64,000 nucleotides of DNA from Prinsepia uniflora (Eukaryota > Streptophyta > Magnoliopsida > Rosales > Rosaceae). Position numbers and translations under genes: made by a program. The DNA is taken from the NCBI GenBank assembly GCA_032719365.1, contig CM064865.1, positions 38,738,065-38,802,064 of the forward strand, in the 5' to 3' direction. Positions 34,501 to 43,480 of the stretch are shown piece after piece. The number at the start of each line of letters is the position of its first letter. Within the stretch, counting starts at the first letter, position 1. The notes below the pieces were generated by a model. It worked only from the letters and a program-made list of their open reading frames with translations. It searched no databases and was not told where the DNA came from.

Positions 34501-35581
34501 CATTAGTACTAATTGGGAATGACGAGGGTACCTGATGATTCATCATTCTGGGGGTCTCATTTAGGGTCATGACTTCATCCCAAATTCGAGGTTCTAGTTC
34601 GTAATCCGTATCCTCAACCAAGGCGTCCCCTGATTGCGTTAGGCCAACTCCTTTCTGGATTATCATGTTGAGTGTGTCTTCTCGAATTGAATCAAAATGT
34701 TTTTCTGCGAGAGAAGTGCACACGTCAACAGAAAAAGTAGTATGAGTTGCGGAACTAGGGTACCTCATGGCATCAAAAATGTTGAAACCAATCTCCTCTC
34801 CGTCTACTTCCATAGTTAATGTTCCATTGAACACATCAATCTTTGTCTTGGCAGTTCTCATGAATGGTCTTCCCAACAGCATTAGTGGAGCTTGATTCGT
34901 AGGGGAATCCTCCATGTCTAGGACATAAAAGTCAGCTGGGAAGATGAGCTGGTTAACCTGCACAAGAACATCTTCTACGTATCCCTTAGGATACACATTA
35001 GAGCGATCGGCTAACTGAATGATAATATCGTCATGCTGTAATTTACCTAGACCTAGGGCAACATATAGTGAATATGGCATAACATTAATGGATGCTCCTA
35101 AGTCTAGCATGACTTTATCAAATGACTTGTTACCAATCACGCAGGGAACAGAAAAACTCCCTGGATCCTTCAACTTTGGGGGTAGCCGACGCTGGATTAC
35201 AGCAGAAACTGTTTCACTCACCATCACAACCTCCTTCTCCCTCGTCTGGCGCCTTGGAGTGCATAACTCTTTCAGAAATTTTGCGTATTTCGGCACCTGT
35301 TTGATGCACTCGATCAAGGGCATGTTGATTTGCACCCTTTTGAAGATCTCCAAGATTTCCTCATCGGATTCATTCTTCTTAGATTTGGCAAGCCTACTTG
35401 GAAATGGTGCATGCACAAACGGGGAATTAGTAACAACCGAACTTGAAGGGATTGGGTTATTACCTTGTGTGTGGGTAGGTTGAACTGGCGGTTGTGTCGT
35501 GGTGGTCTTAGTTGCCACCTTGTGCTTTTCAGCCTCAGAAACGGCTGGATCTGGTTCTATTTCTCCTAGCACTTTACCACT
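31571..35581 (-). CDS. pol: Pol polyprotein of element A (PR-RT-RNase H-IN)
   Basis: An open frame of about 1336 codons in the same frame as gag, beginning after the UGA at 35584-35582. No ATG start is used: the first codons after the stop are read through or not translated. Numbering from the GTG at 35572: aspartic protease near 157 (DLGAS instead of the usual D-T/S-G-A), reverse transcriptase about 460-640 with KDHFPLPFIDQ, GYSGYNQ and catalytic FMDD at 614-617, RNase H about 758-875 (MCDASDYAVG, TDHAAL), integrase zinc finger H971, H976, C1007, C1010, and integrase core D1039, D1098, E1134 with exact 35-residue spacing between the last two. The sequence fits the Athila lineage of plant gypsy elements. 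No other stop or frameshift is seen, so the enzymes could be functional. No chromodomain and no env-like extension. Confidence 0.93.
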   Translation of the reverse strand, partial: SGKVLGEIEPDPAVSEAEKHKVATKTTTTQPPVQPTHTQGNNPIPSSSVVTNSPFVHAPFPSRLAKSKKNESDEEILEIFKRVQINMPLIECIKQVPKYAKFLKELCTPRRQTREKEVVMVSETVSAVIQRRLPPKLKDPGSFSVPCVIGNKSFDKVMLDLGASINVMPYSLYVALGLGKLQHDDIIIQLADRSNVYPKGYVEDVLVQVNQLIFPADFYVLDMEDSPTNQAPLMLLGRPFMRTAKTKIDVFNGTLTMEVDGEEIGFNIFDAMRYPSSATHTTFSVDVCTSLAEKHFDSIREDTLNMIIQKGVGLTQSGDALVEDTDYELEPRIWDEVMTLNETPRMMNHQVPSSFPISTNATPPSVIQAPVLELKVLPDHLKYAYLGSDDTLPVIVSSALTESQEDRLVQVLTKYKTAIGWTLSDIKGISPTTCVHRILLEDDAKPSREAQRRLHPPMMEVVKQEVIKLLDCGVIYPISDSKWVSPVQVVPKKSGVTVVANSEGELVPQRTVTGYRVCIDYRRLNKATRKDHFPLPFIDQMLERLAGHSYYCFLDGYSGYNQICIAQNDQDKTTFTCPFGTFAYRRMPFGLCNAPGTFQRCMLSIFSEYVEKIIEVFMDDFSVFGDSFDACLEHLALILQRCVETNLVLNWEKWHFMVRQGIVLGHIVSERGIEVDKSKVDTVRHLPSPTSVRGIRSFLGHAGFYRRFIQDFSHIARPLCRLLQKETPFVFDADCQEAFEKLKNHLTTAPILCAPDWSLPFELMCDASDYAVGAVLGQRRDKKPYAIYYASRTLNDAQMNYTTTEKELLAVVFALDKFRSYLLRTKVIIYTDHAALKYLLAKKEAKPRLIRWILLLQEFDIEIKDKKGVENVVADHLSRIAHERDPVAIQEMFPDEQLFRIEGGTPWYADIVNYLVTKQLPTTLSRAQKDKLKKHARHYIWDEPYLWKHCADLLIRRCVPDIEHRSVLEFCHSHACGGHFGSRKTALKILESGLYWPTLFKDAHSFCLACDKCQRSGNLGHRDEMPQHYVLTVEIFDVWGIDFMGPFPQSNGYLYILLVVDYVSKWVEAKATRTNDSKTVADFLRTNILSRFGIPRVLISDGGSHFCNKTIEALLKRYGVTHRVSTPYHPQTSGMAEVSNREIKKILERTVGPNRKDWSQRLDDALWAYRTAYKTPIGMSPYRLVYGKACHLPVELEHKAWWAVKTFNIKLDDAGLHRKLQLSELEEIRNDAFESTPIYKEKAKAFHDKQIRSKAFDIGQKVLLFNSRLRLFPGKLCSRWVGPFVITNIFAHGAIQIKHVGTGKEFKVNGHRLKPYIEAIGEHDVESERVLRRPIR

Positions 35582-35584
35582 TCA
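35582..35584 (-). other. In-frame UGA between gag and pol
   Basis: ACC ACT TGA AGT GGT AAA on the coding strand, with gag and pol in one phase on either side. Confidence 0.93.
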
Positions 35585-37063
35585 AGTGGTGATTGCATTG
35601 GCTTCAGGTCTTACATTTGGGTTGGGCGTAGGTTGAGGTGGAAGCACCCCGCTAGCTTGGATCTTACCCATGAAGTCCACGACCTTACCCATTTGGTCCT
35701 TGAGATCAGCGATGTCTTTTTGTTGATTTTGCTGACCTGTGACAAGAGCCTGAGTTGACGCCATTAGTGTTTGCTGCCCTTGGGAAAGAGCAGCCAGCAT
35801 TTTATCATAATCAGGATTAGAAGATGAAGAAGTGTGATTATTTGCATGATTATGAGAAAAGTTAGAAAATGGGACCGGGGGCCTTGGTTGCCATGTGGGC
35901 CTTGGGAACTGGTCTGGGACACGGTTTGGCCCAGTCGACATGTGCTGAGGGTTTAGGACATTGTTCGGATCTCTCCAACTGTAACCTTGGGTCCTTGGCC
36001 CTCCTTGATAGCCTCCAATGGCGTGTGCCATTTCAGTTCCGGAGTCTTCTTCCCTTGCAGTGTAGGGACATTGTTCCTCAAGATGGCCTTGAGAGCATAT
36101 GGAACAAACTGGAGCTACCTGTTTCTTTAGCTCAAGCATATTCGAAAGCATAGAGGTGATTTTATCTAACTTTGAATCATTTATAGCATGGGAACTTACC
36201 TCATGTACCTTTCTAGAAATGGGATCGGCACCTTCGTATTGTGCATCATTGAGTGCACGGCTTTCAAGTAGTGCACGACCATCTACTAGGCTCCGAGCTA
36301 AGAAACTTCCATTAGCTGCAGCATCGAGCAGTCCTCTATCCCAACCTTTGAGTCCTTCATAAAAGTAGGTTAAAAGATAGCCTTCTGTGATCCCGTGAGT
36401 AGGGCATGAAGCACAAAGTTCCTTAAACCTCTCATAGTACTGGCTGAAATTCTCATCATGTTCTTTCTGCTTGATTCCAGTGATCTCCTTTCTTAAGACC
36501 GTAATCTTTGAGGCAGGGAAGTACTTGGTAAGAAACTCCTGAACCAACTTCTCCCAAGAGTCAATATGATTGGGTGGGAGACTTAAAAGCCATACCCGTG
36601 CTCTTTCTTCCAAGGACAATGGGAAAGCTTTCAGCTTCATGATTTCCAAGTCCGCATCATCCGGACACATACTACTAATGATGAATTGGAACTCCGTTAA
36701 GTGTTTGTGTGGATCTTCATTTCTGATTCCACGGAACTTGGGTAGTTGATGAAGAACTCCACTCTTAAGCTCAATATCTTTCTTGTTGGTTCGAGGCTCG
36801 GGATACTGGATGCAGAAGTCTGTAGTGCCATTTGTGTTTGCACATGTCTGCTCCCGGATACTCAGGTTTCGTGCCATGGTTATCGGTGTTCCGAAAATCT
36901 GTTCTTCTTCTGAATTACTCTTCTCGCTTTTGGACTCACCGAATATTGGGGATGGAGGTTCGAACGAACTGGTTTGCTTAAGTGCGTCTCTGAATGTGTC
37001 GTTGCTTGGTGAGATGTCAAGTTGTCTTCTCAGCCGATCAAGCTTAGATTGATGAGCACGCAT
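35582..37063 (-). CDS. gag: Gag protein of element A
   Basis: 493 codons from ATG at 37063, with an in-frame stop (TGA) two codons upstream of it that fixes the start. The retrotransposon gag core spans roughly residues 120-260 (LSLEERARVWLLSLP, WEKLVQEFLTKYFP, FSQYYERFKELCASCP, YFYEGL). A zinc knuckle CSICSQGHLEEQC follows near residue 320, one residue tighter than the CX2CX4HX4C standard. The C-terminal part is rich in P, Q and N. The frame ends NAITT-stop, and the pol frame resumes at once in the same phase (SGK...). In related elements this junction is normally continuous, so the stop is likely a CGA to TGA change at a CpG, or a readthrough stop. Gag forms the particle and binds the RNA. 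Confidence 0.92.
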   Translation of the reverse strand: MRAHQSKLDRLRRQLDISPSNDTFRDALKQTSSFEPPSPIFGESKSEKSNSEEEQIFGTPITMARNLSIREQTCANTNGTTDFCIQYPEPRTNKKDIELKSGVLHQLPKFRGIRNEDPHKHLTEFQFIISSMCPDDADLEIMKLKAFPLSLEERARVWLLSLPPNHIDSWEKLVQEFLTKYFPASKITVLRKEITGIKQKEHDENFSQYYERFKELCASCPTHGITEGYLLTYFYEGLKGWDRGLLDAAANGSFLARSLVDGRALLESRALNDAQYEGADPISRKVHEVSSHAINDSKLDKITSMLSNMLELKKQVAPVCSICSQGHLEEQCPYTAREEDSGTEMAHAIGGYQGGPRTQGYSWRDPNNVLNPQHMSTGPNRVPDQFPRPTWQPRPPVPFSNFSHNHANNHTSSSSNPDYDKMLAALSQGQQTLMASTQALVTGQQNQQKDIADLKDQMGKVVDFMGKIQASGVLPPQPTPNPNVRPEANAITT

Positions 37064-38364
37064 TCATAAGTTCGTACCTCTATGAAAACAAAACTCTAAG
37101 TTAGAAGGCAAGTATACACAAGAAAAGATAATAAGTGTAAGATAGTAGAGATTTGCATAAAATAGCACATAAATAGAAACCAGAATTACCAAAAAGTTAC
37201 GTTAATGGAAAGAAAATACACAAGTTTCAAATGCAAACTAATAATGCAATAAGTAGAGTTTTAGAGTGTCATGAATAACTTTCCCCTTCCGCTTCTCATA
37301 GTACTTTCCTGGGCGTACGGCCTGCGCGTACTGATAACCATCATTCCACCATTCAACATTAATCATGGCCAGTTGAGATAGATGTAACGCGAGAAGCAAG
37401 GATAATTTTAAGAGCACCCCGAGGCTAGCTTGGCATATACTCCATTGGTGTTCCCTTTCTTAATCCAAAACTTGTCACCAGTCATAACTCTCCTAGACAC
37501 CATAATTAATCCAAATGATGACGTAGAGAATTACCAAACCCTAGTGTTTACAAACTCCGCCCCAACCTCATGTCCATAGATTCGAGTCTATGGTATGTGG
37601 TGATGAAATCCACACATCATGAAGGGTTAAGGAGAAAGTAAATAAGAGGGGCACTACCTGTTCCCGAAAGTAAGATTTTGAAGAAAAAGGGACTAAGAGA
37701 TTCATGCAACTCTAAAACAATTAATAGGAAACAATACTTACACTTTAGGAAATTCAAAGATGAATAAAGTTTCATAAATTTTTTTTTTTTTAATTTTTTT
37801 TTTTAAATTTTTTTTTATTTATTCCGAATTTTCTTTTTTTCATTTAAAATTTAAAGTTTAACAAGACATAAACAAATAATTGATTACATAAAAATAAAAT
37901 AAGTGTAAACATAAAGTTAGTGGAACATAAAGGTTATGTAATAAAATTAAAAGAAAGTTAATGGAATAAAGTTAATGTAGTATAATTAAAGTTAAGGGAA
38001 TAAAGAAAAAGTGTGAATATTAAGTTAATGGAATAAAGTATAATGGAATAAATAAAAGTAAAAGTAAAGAAAAGTGAACATATAAAATATGCATTTATGA
38101 ACAAGTATCAAATTTATTATGAACAAATATATATAAAAAAAAATTATGAACATTTATGAACAAGTATAAATTAGAAATTAAGAAAAAGTAAAGTATGAGC
38201 ATTATAAACAAACATAATAAGAACAATAATAAGATGGATAATTAAAATATAAACAAGTAAGTAAATGTTATAAACAAATATAATATTAAAAAAAAAAATT
38301 TATAAACAAGTATAATATGCACAATTTATATACATACACTAACAAATTAAAATGATTTTCAATT
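37064..38364 (-). other. Element A leader, noncoding
   Basis: 1.3 kb between primer-binding site and gag ATG. Very AT-rich, with T/A homopolymer runs at 37779-37822 and loose repeats of GTTAATGGAATAAAG (about 37915-38060) and AACAAGTATAA/AACAAATATAA (38100-38330). No open frame. Confidence 0.75.
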
Positions 38365-38382
38365 TCCCCGGCAACGGCGCCA
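38365..38382 (-). other. Primer-binding site of A (tRNA-Asp)
   Basis: The coding strand reads TGGCGCCGTTGCCGGGGA, complementary over 18 bases to the 3' end of plant tRNA-Asp including CCA. It lies five bases (ATTTT) after the 5' LTR. Confidence 0.93.
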
Positions 38383-38387
38383 AAAAT

Positions 38388-40270
38388 TGACTAAGCCCAA
38401 ACTACGCATTAAATTAAACACGTAATTTGAGTGTTGTGCAATTTAAACCCTTTTTGTGTAGATGTAGTATTGGTAAATAGGGATCGTTCTTAACCGGGGA
38501 AATTAGGGAACATTAATAATGTGTTAGTGGGAAAGAGTAATGAATTAGAGAATTAAATAATAAAAGAATTAAACAATCAAAGAATTAATAAATTAAAGAA
38601 TAGATGAACAAGATAATAATAAATTAATGAATTACAAAGAATTAATAAATTAACGAATTAAAGAATGAAATAATAGAAGAATAAAGGACTTAGTTAATCA
38701 AAGAATAAAGGAATTAATTAATCAAAGAATCAATAAATTAAATAATAAAGGAATGAAAGAATAAAAGCATCAAAGAATAAAAGAATAAAGAATAAAAGAA
38801 TAAAGAATAAACAAGGGGGGTTTTGAAGAGGTTTGTAATTATGTAAATAAGTAAAAGCATAGATAAACTCATTCTATTTCTATTCTAACTTATGCACAAA
38901 GTAGACTTCCCGTAAACACAAACTTCAACAACATACTACAATTGCAAATATTTGAATTAATCACGAAATTATACCTTCACAAACTCATATTTCTTCATAC
39001 ATTATTCATATTATAAATGCACCGAACAGCGGATTTTTACTTATAATATAATTACCTTAAGTTTGTGATTTAATGCGCCGAACAGCGGTCATACATTAAA
39101 TCTCTCCAAATCTACTCTAAATGCCCCGAACAGCGGATCAACATTTAGTTTCGAAATGAAGTTTAAGCTCTAAAATGTAAGAAGTAAATGATTTTTAGAA
39201 AGTAAAACACATGGAGATTATACTCAATTTTCACAAAAGATAGGAAGGAGAAACCAATACATATATTGCATTATAATTAGAACCAATAACAAATAAGAGA
39301 GTTTAAGAGAATGGAGAGCAAATGTTACACTTTTCAGATTGGATGAGAACAATGGATTGTTTTTCACAAGGAACACCGAACAGCGGCTGGAACCTTATGA
39401 AGATGGAAGAAGATTAAACAAGGAAATTCGGACTTGAACTCTCAAAATTGTATTGGAACTATTTTGCCAAGATTTCTCCTAAAAGAAGCTCAATTTTGTG
39501 CTACTTGGAAGTGATTTCAACAAGTGAAATCAACTCCTATTTATAGGTGGAGAAACACAAATTAAACCCTAAAAAATAAATAAAAACTAAACAAAAATTA
39601 TAATAAAAATATTCAAAAGTGAAATGATGAGTATGGGTGGTTTTTGGGGAAGAGAAATTAAACAAAACAAAGGAAAAAGCTTGAAAAACAGCAAGAAAAT
39701 CCACTAAATTGCTGCTGAAAGAGTTTTCGGTGGCTGCAAGCTGGAAAGGAGGCGGCTGGTCGGCAAAGCTGTGCTAGAAAGGTGGCGGCTGGTCGGCAGG
39801 CGTGAGCTGGAAAGGAGAAGCTGTCGTCGGTAGGCGCGCTCCGAACGTGAGAGAGGCAGCTCGGCCAGCGCTTGTCGACGGATTCGCAGGGCTGAACGAT
39901 TGGGCCGCACGGATTGGGCTGGGATGTCTGGGCTGTGCTGACGCGGGCCGCACGGATTGGGCTGGGATGCCTGGGCTGCGCAGATGCGGGCCGGACAATT
40001 GGGTTTTTCAGAAATGGGCTGGGCTGCACAGATTTAATTAATTAATTAACTAAATTAATTAATCCACCGAATTTCGTCCATATTTTATTTGTTATAATTC
40101 CGATCGAGACGATTCTTTCGCCAAAATACTCCAAATTACAAACTTTATTTATCTAAACTTAAAAATCACAAAATAATTTATTTTATCAATTTATTTAATA
40201 TTTTAATACTAAAAGTCAAGTATAAATGGTATAGAATAATATAAAATAATGCTTATTTAACGTCCTATCA
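38388..40270 (-). repeat. Element A 5' LTR
   Basis: Same 1883 bp as the other copy. The two differences noticed are at about 39775 (A here, G at 29201) and about 40227 (T here, G at 29653). TATA box 39538-39545; CCGAACAGCGG cores at 39022, 39078, 39126 and 39376. Confidence 0.95.
39538..39545 (-). promoter_or_regulatory. TATA box driving element A
   Basis: TATAAATA in CCTATAAATAGG. Transcription should start near 39510, placing all four CCGAACAGCGG cores in the RNA leader. Confidence 0.75.
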
Positions 40271-40652
40271 AATATGATTGAAATGGGACCAAACGGACGA
40301 GAAATGAAGAATGGATGTCCTTGGACCGGTCACGCCGGTCCAGGCGGACCGGAATTGCAGAGAAAACCGGACCGGCCCGGTCGGACCGATTCGATCGAAG
40401 GAAGAAGACGGTACTGTAGCGGCGTGTGAGGCCCACACGCAGGCAACTTCCAGTGGCGCGTGTGGGCGCGTGCTAGGGTTTTTGGGGATGTGTTCAACAT
40501 ACGAAATCATCTATTCGATGTAATGAACATTTTGGGACTGGTTTCAAGTCGATCGGACACCGTCTCGATATGTTTCTGGGCATCGGAAGGTTTAGGTTCG
40601 GTTTTAAAAATAGTTAGAAATTCCGGAAAATTACGGGGCTTTAGTGAGGGGT

Positions 40653-40659
40653 TATATAA
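40653..40659 (+). promoter_or_regulatory. TATA box of element B 5' LTR
   Basis: TATATAA, same position in the LTR as in D. The long-range inverted repeat begins about 110 bp downstream. Confidence 0.6.
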
Positions 40660-40767
40660 GTAGTTAGTAACCCTCTAAATTAATTTGGACAGGTTTGGAA
40701 GTCCCAGTGACGGTGATCGGCTCGGGGAGCCGTATGGCACGCGTATCGAGACGCGGCTTCGGACGGT

Positions 40768-42009
40768 CTGTGAGTGGACCTTGTTTTCTAAATTGGTGCA
40801 TGCATAAATGTTTATTATATGTTTTAAATACTTGTTTGTGTTGCCATGAGTACATTTGGATGTGTGGTTACGTATTGGCACGTATTTTGAGGTTTCGGCC
40901 CTATACGGTGCCTATACGGGGCTGTATGTCTTTATTGGTCTAAATGAAATGGTTTTGGATTTCCAAATGGATTATGAATATGATTTTATGATGTGGATTT
41001 AGATGCTTGTAAATTATATGGTTTCACGTATTTCGAGGTGATTTACGTGCCTGCACGTAAATCGAGGTTTCTGGTTTTACACTGATTTTCCATTCTTGTG
41101 GTTTTGGATATGATTTCATGAGATGATTTTGGATTTGAAAAGGTAATTCTCGGACTTGAGGCCCATTTGATTTACGGAATCGGGCCGAAGGCCCAATTGG
41201 TTTACGATTCGAACCGGGGGTCCAGTTTCTATGTGGATTCGGGCCTAGGGCCCAGTTATGTGTTACAAATGGTTTTGATGGGTCATGACGGTTTATGGGA
41301 ACCGGCATGAACCCTTGAAATGGATTTACGGGTCATGAAGGTTTATGGGAACCAGCATTAACCCTTGAAAAGGATTTTATGGATTATGACGGCTTATGGG
41401 GGCCGAGCATGAATCCTGGAAAGGTTTCAAGAATGGTTTCAAAACGTTTTCATATTCCATCCTTTATATATGATTGTCTCCTCCGGGGAGGGTCGTTGGC
41501 CTGGGTGGACCCCGGAGTAGTCACGGAGCATTGACTGAGTGGAGTCGCCCCCCAGTTGGGTTCCTTACTCTCAGGATGGGCATGGTTCGTTACCTCCAGG
41601 GAGGGTCATTGATCTACGGACATTGACCTGGGTGGACCCTGGAGAGACTTGGGTTTGAGACCCCGGTTAGCACACGTGTAGCTTTATTTTACCGTGACAG
41701 GTTCTGGATATGAATATATTGGATAAACATGGTTTCAATTGGGTTGGGAAACTGTGTTTTATGATGATAAATGGATTTGGGCTGAGATCCCACATATGTT
41801 TACTATGTTCTGGTTTTCTGTAAATTGGTTTTGGGCAGGAGCCCGTGTGACTTGTATTTACGGAACTTGGGGTTGTGACCCTATTTATGGATGTTTTAAC
41901 ATATATGATTGGATAAATGGTTTTACTATGCATGCATGCTTTTTAGTGGATGGTATAAAGGTCTTGATGGAAATGTTTTTATAAATTCTTTATTTTTGTC
42001 AACTCACAG
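40768..42009 (+). other. Long-range inverted-repeat domain in B 5' LTR
   Basis: CTGTGAGTGGAC (40768-40779) and GTCAACTCACAG (41998-42009), one mismatch. It encloses the hairpin array and the CTCCGGGG stem. Confidence 0.7.
41152..41253 (+). repeat. Hairpin array in B 5' LTR
   Basis: Units at 41152 (GGACTTGAGGCCC), 41182 (GGGCC-GAA-GGCCC), about 41211 (GAACCGGGGGTCC, decayed) and 41241 (GGGCC-TAG-GGCCC). Confidence 0.85.
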
Positions 42010-42140
42010 TCTTTCTGTTTTTAATACCCTTCAGGTTGTCAGTGGATGTGGACTGTAGCAGAGATCGAGATAACACATACCTCCTCCGGATCCTGGCGTA
42101 CTCTGATAGCCTGGGAGGGCAAAGGTCGGAAATATCCCTT

Positions 42141-42161
42141 GTCTGACACTTCGTGTCAGAC
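42141..42161 (+). other. Terminal stem-loop of B 5' LTR
   Basis: Perfect 9-bp stem GTCTGACAC / GTGTCAGAC, loop TTC. Confidence 0.88.
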
Positions 42162-42217
42162 GGGAGCAGGGTCATCCCTCGTTAATCCCGGGGAGATTGG
42201 GATGGGTCCTGTCAACG

Positions 42218-42229
42218 TGGTATCAGAGC
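42218..42229 (+). other. Primer-binding site of B (initiator tRNA-Met)
   Basis: TGGTATCAGAGC, three bases after the LTR. Confidence 0.92.
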
Positions 42230-43465
42230 GGGGTTGTCTCTATTCGGGCAACCGTGTAGCTCTCGGAGTAATGCACAGGTCGAGGATGTGATATCTCAAT
42301 GGGCTACAGTTCGTGGTCAACTTGATTGTTGGGGTGCCGGTACGATAGTTAGTAGGATTGGCATGCCTTGGTTCGGCATTTGAGGCCGGGGTTGCCATAG
42401 TTCTGTCAAGGTTGACAGTGTGGGACCCTACGGAAGGATTAACGTGTTCGGATTCTGGAGTGTGCTCGTGAGACGGTTAGTTGGGATCGTCTTTCACGAT
42501 GTCGTAGGATTGGTTCCGACGACTAGTTGGGAATAGCGATCGTCGGATGGTAGAATATTGTTGAGTTGGATGTTCGGACTTTGGTTGAGATAGATAGATT
42601 TACTGCAGTTGGCAGTTAGTAGCCAGATACAGGGAATCCTAGTTGGATTGACGGTAGGATTGGATTGACGTCTTTACGATGTCGGACCGCGGGGTCGGTC
42701 AGATTGTTAATTTTACTGCTTTTCACAGTTGGGTTCAGAATGACCCTAGGTGTGATCATGGAATCCCGAGGTAGGATGTGTATGGTTCGAAAATGTGAGT
42801 TGGCGAGTGGTGTGACTTGGACGACTATTCGGATTTGGATTCGGTAGTCGGTCTAGTCATGTCAGCTTGTGTTAGGACTGCACTTCGCAGTCAGGATTGT
42901 ACTTATCGGTTAGACCGAGTTGGTTGTCTTGCTACTTCAGTTGTGGGTTGGTGCAACTAAGGTCGTGGGCGACCTGGTAGATGACATTTGGGTTAGTCGG
43001 AGTACGGCTGGTTAGTGGTTGGTGGGACGAGTTACCAGGGTTGGAACTTGTCGATGGAATCCCGGAGCGGGGATACCGAGTAGTTGGTACAGGCAGTTGA
43101 TTCCGTTGGATGCGGAGTCTGGATATCGAGATGTCTGGTCGTTAGGTCTACACGAGGTTGTGGCAGACGCTACTATCGATAGACGTAGTCGAATTTTATC
43201 TGGTCGAGGAGACTTAGGTTGTTGTGACGATTGTGACGATGGGATTGTCAGTCGTGACGATGGTACGGGGTGCGTGAATAACGCATATGTATGAGTAGTG
43301 ATTCTGGATTCGACTTGGTTACGGTTGAGTGCGATCGCAGAATGAGACGGGGGCGTACGGGGGACGTTTCCTTTTCTTGTATGAGTTTTCAGGGTGACTG
43401 TACACAGAGTTTTTGGGTACGAGGGAGGCAGAGTTTCTCCTATTCGAGCAGAGGTACGGGATCAT

Positions 43466-43480
43466 CGCTCGGTATGAGCG
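43466..43480 (+). other. Conserved internal hairpin of B
   Basis: CGCTC-GGTAT-GAGCG; the second pair of the H/F version (T-A) is C-G here. Confidence 0.7.

Larger units (their letters stand above)
27814..40270 (-). mobile_element. Element A: Athila-like Ty3/gypsy retrotransposon, minus strand
   Basis: 12,457 bp, two 1883-bp LTRs beginning TGATAGGACG and ending GCTTAGTCA on the coding strand, target duplication AATAT (27809-27813, 40271-40275). Primer-binding site matches tRNA-Asp and a polypurine tract is present. gag and pol are long and open, separated by one UGA. The reverse transcriptase reads as the Athila lineage (KDHFPLPFIDQMLERLAG, FMDDFSVFG), and a tRNA-Asp primer is also typical of Athila. 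I noticed only two differences between the LTRs, so the insertion is very recent. No env-like frame is present between pol and the 3' LTR. Confidence 0.95.
26791..42214 (+). repeat. Element B 5' LTR, split by element A
   Basis: 26791-27813 joined to 40276-42214. TATATAA at 40653-40659, inverted-repeat arms at 40768-40779 and 41998-42009 (one mismatch), hairpin array at 41152-41253, terminal stem at 42141-42161. Just right of A it lacks a 9-bp segment that is present in the 3' LTR near 47049. Confidence 0.9.

Noticed and set aside
38365..38382. Match to the 3' end of tRNA-Asp as a possible tRNA gene
   Set aside because: Only 18 bases including CCA match, with no cloverleaf upstream. The place beside the LTR identifies it as a primer-binding site.
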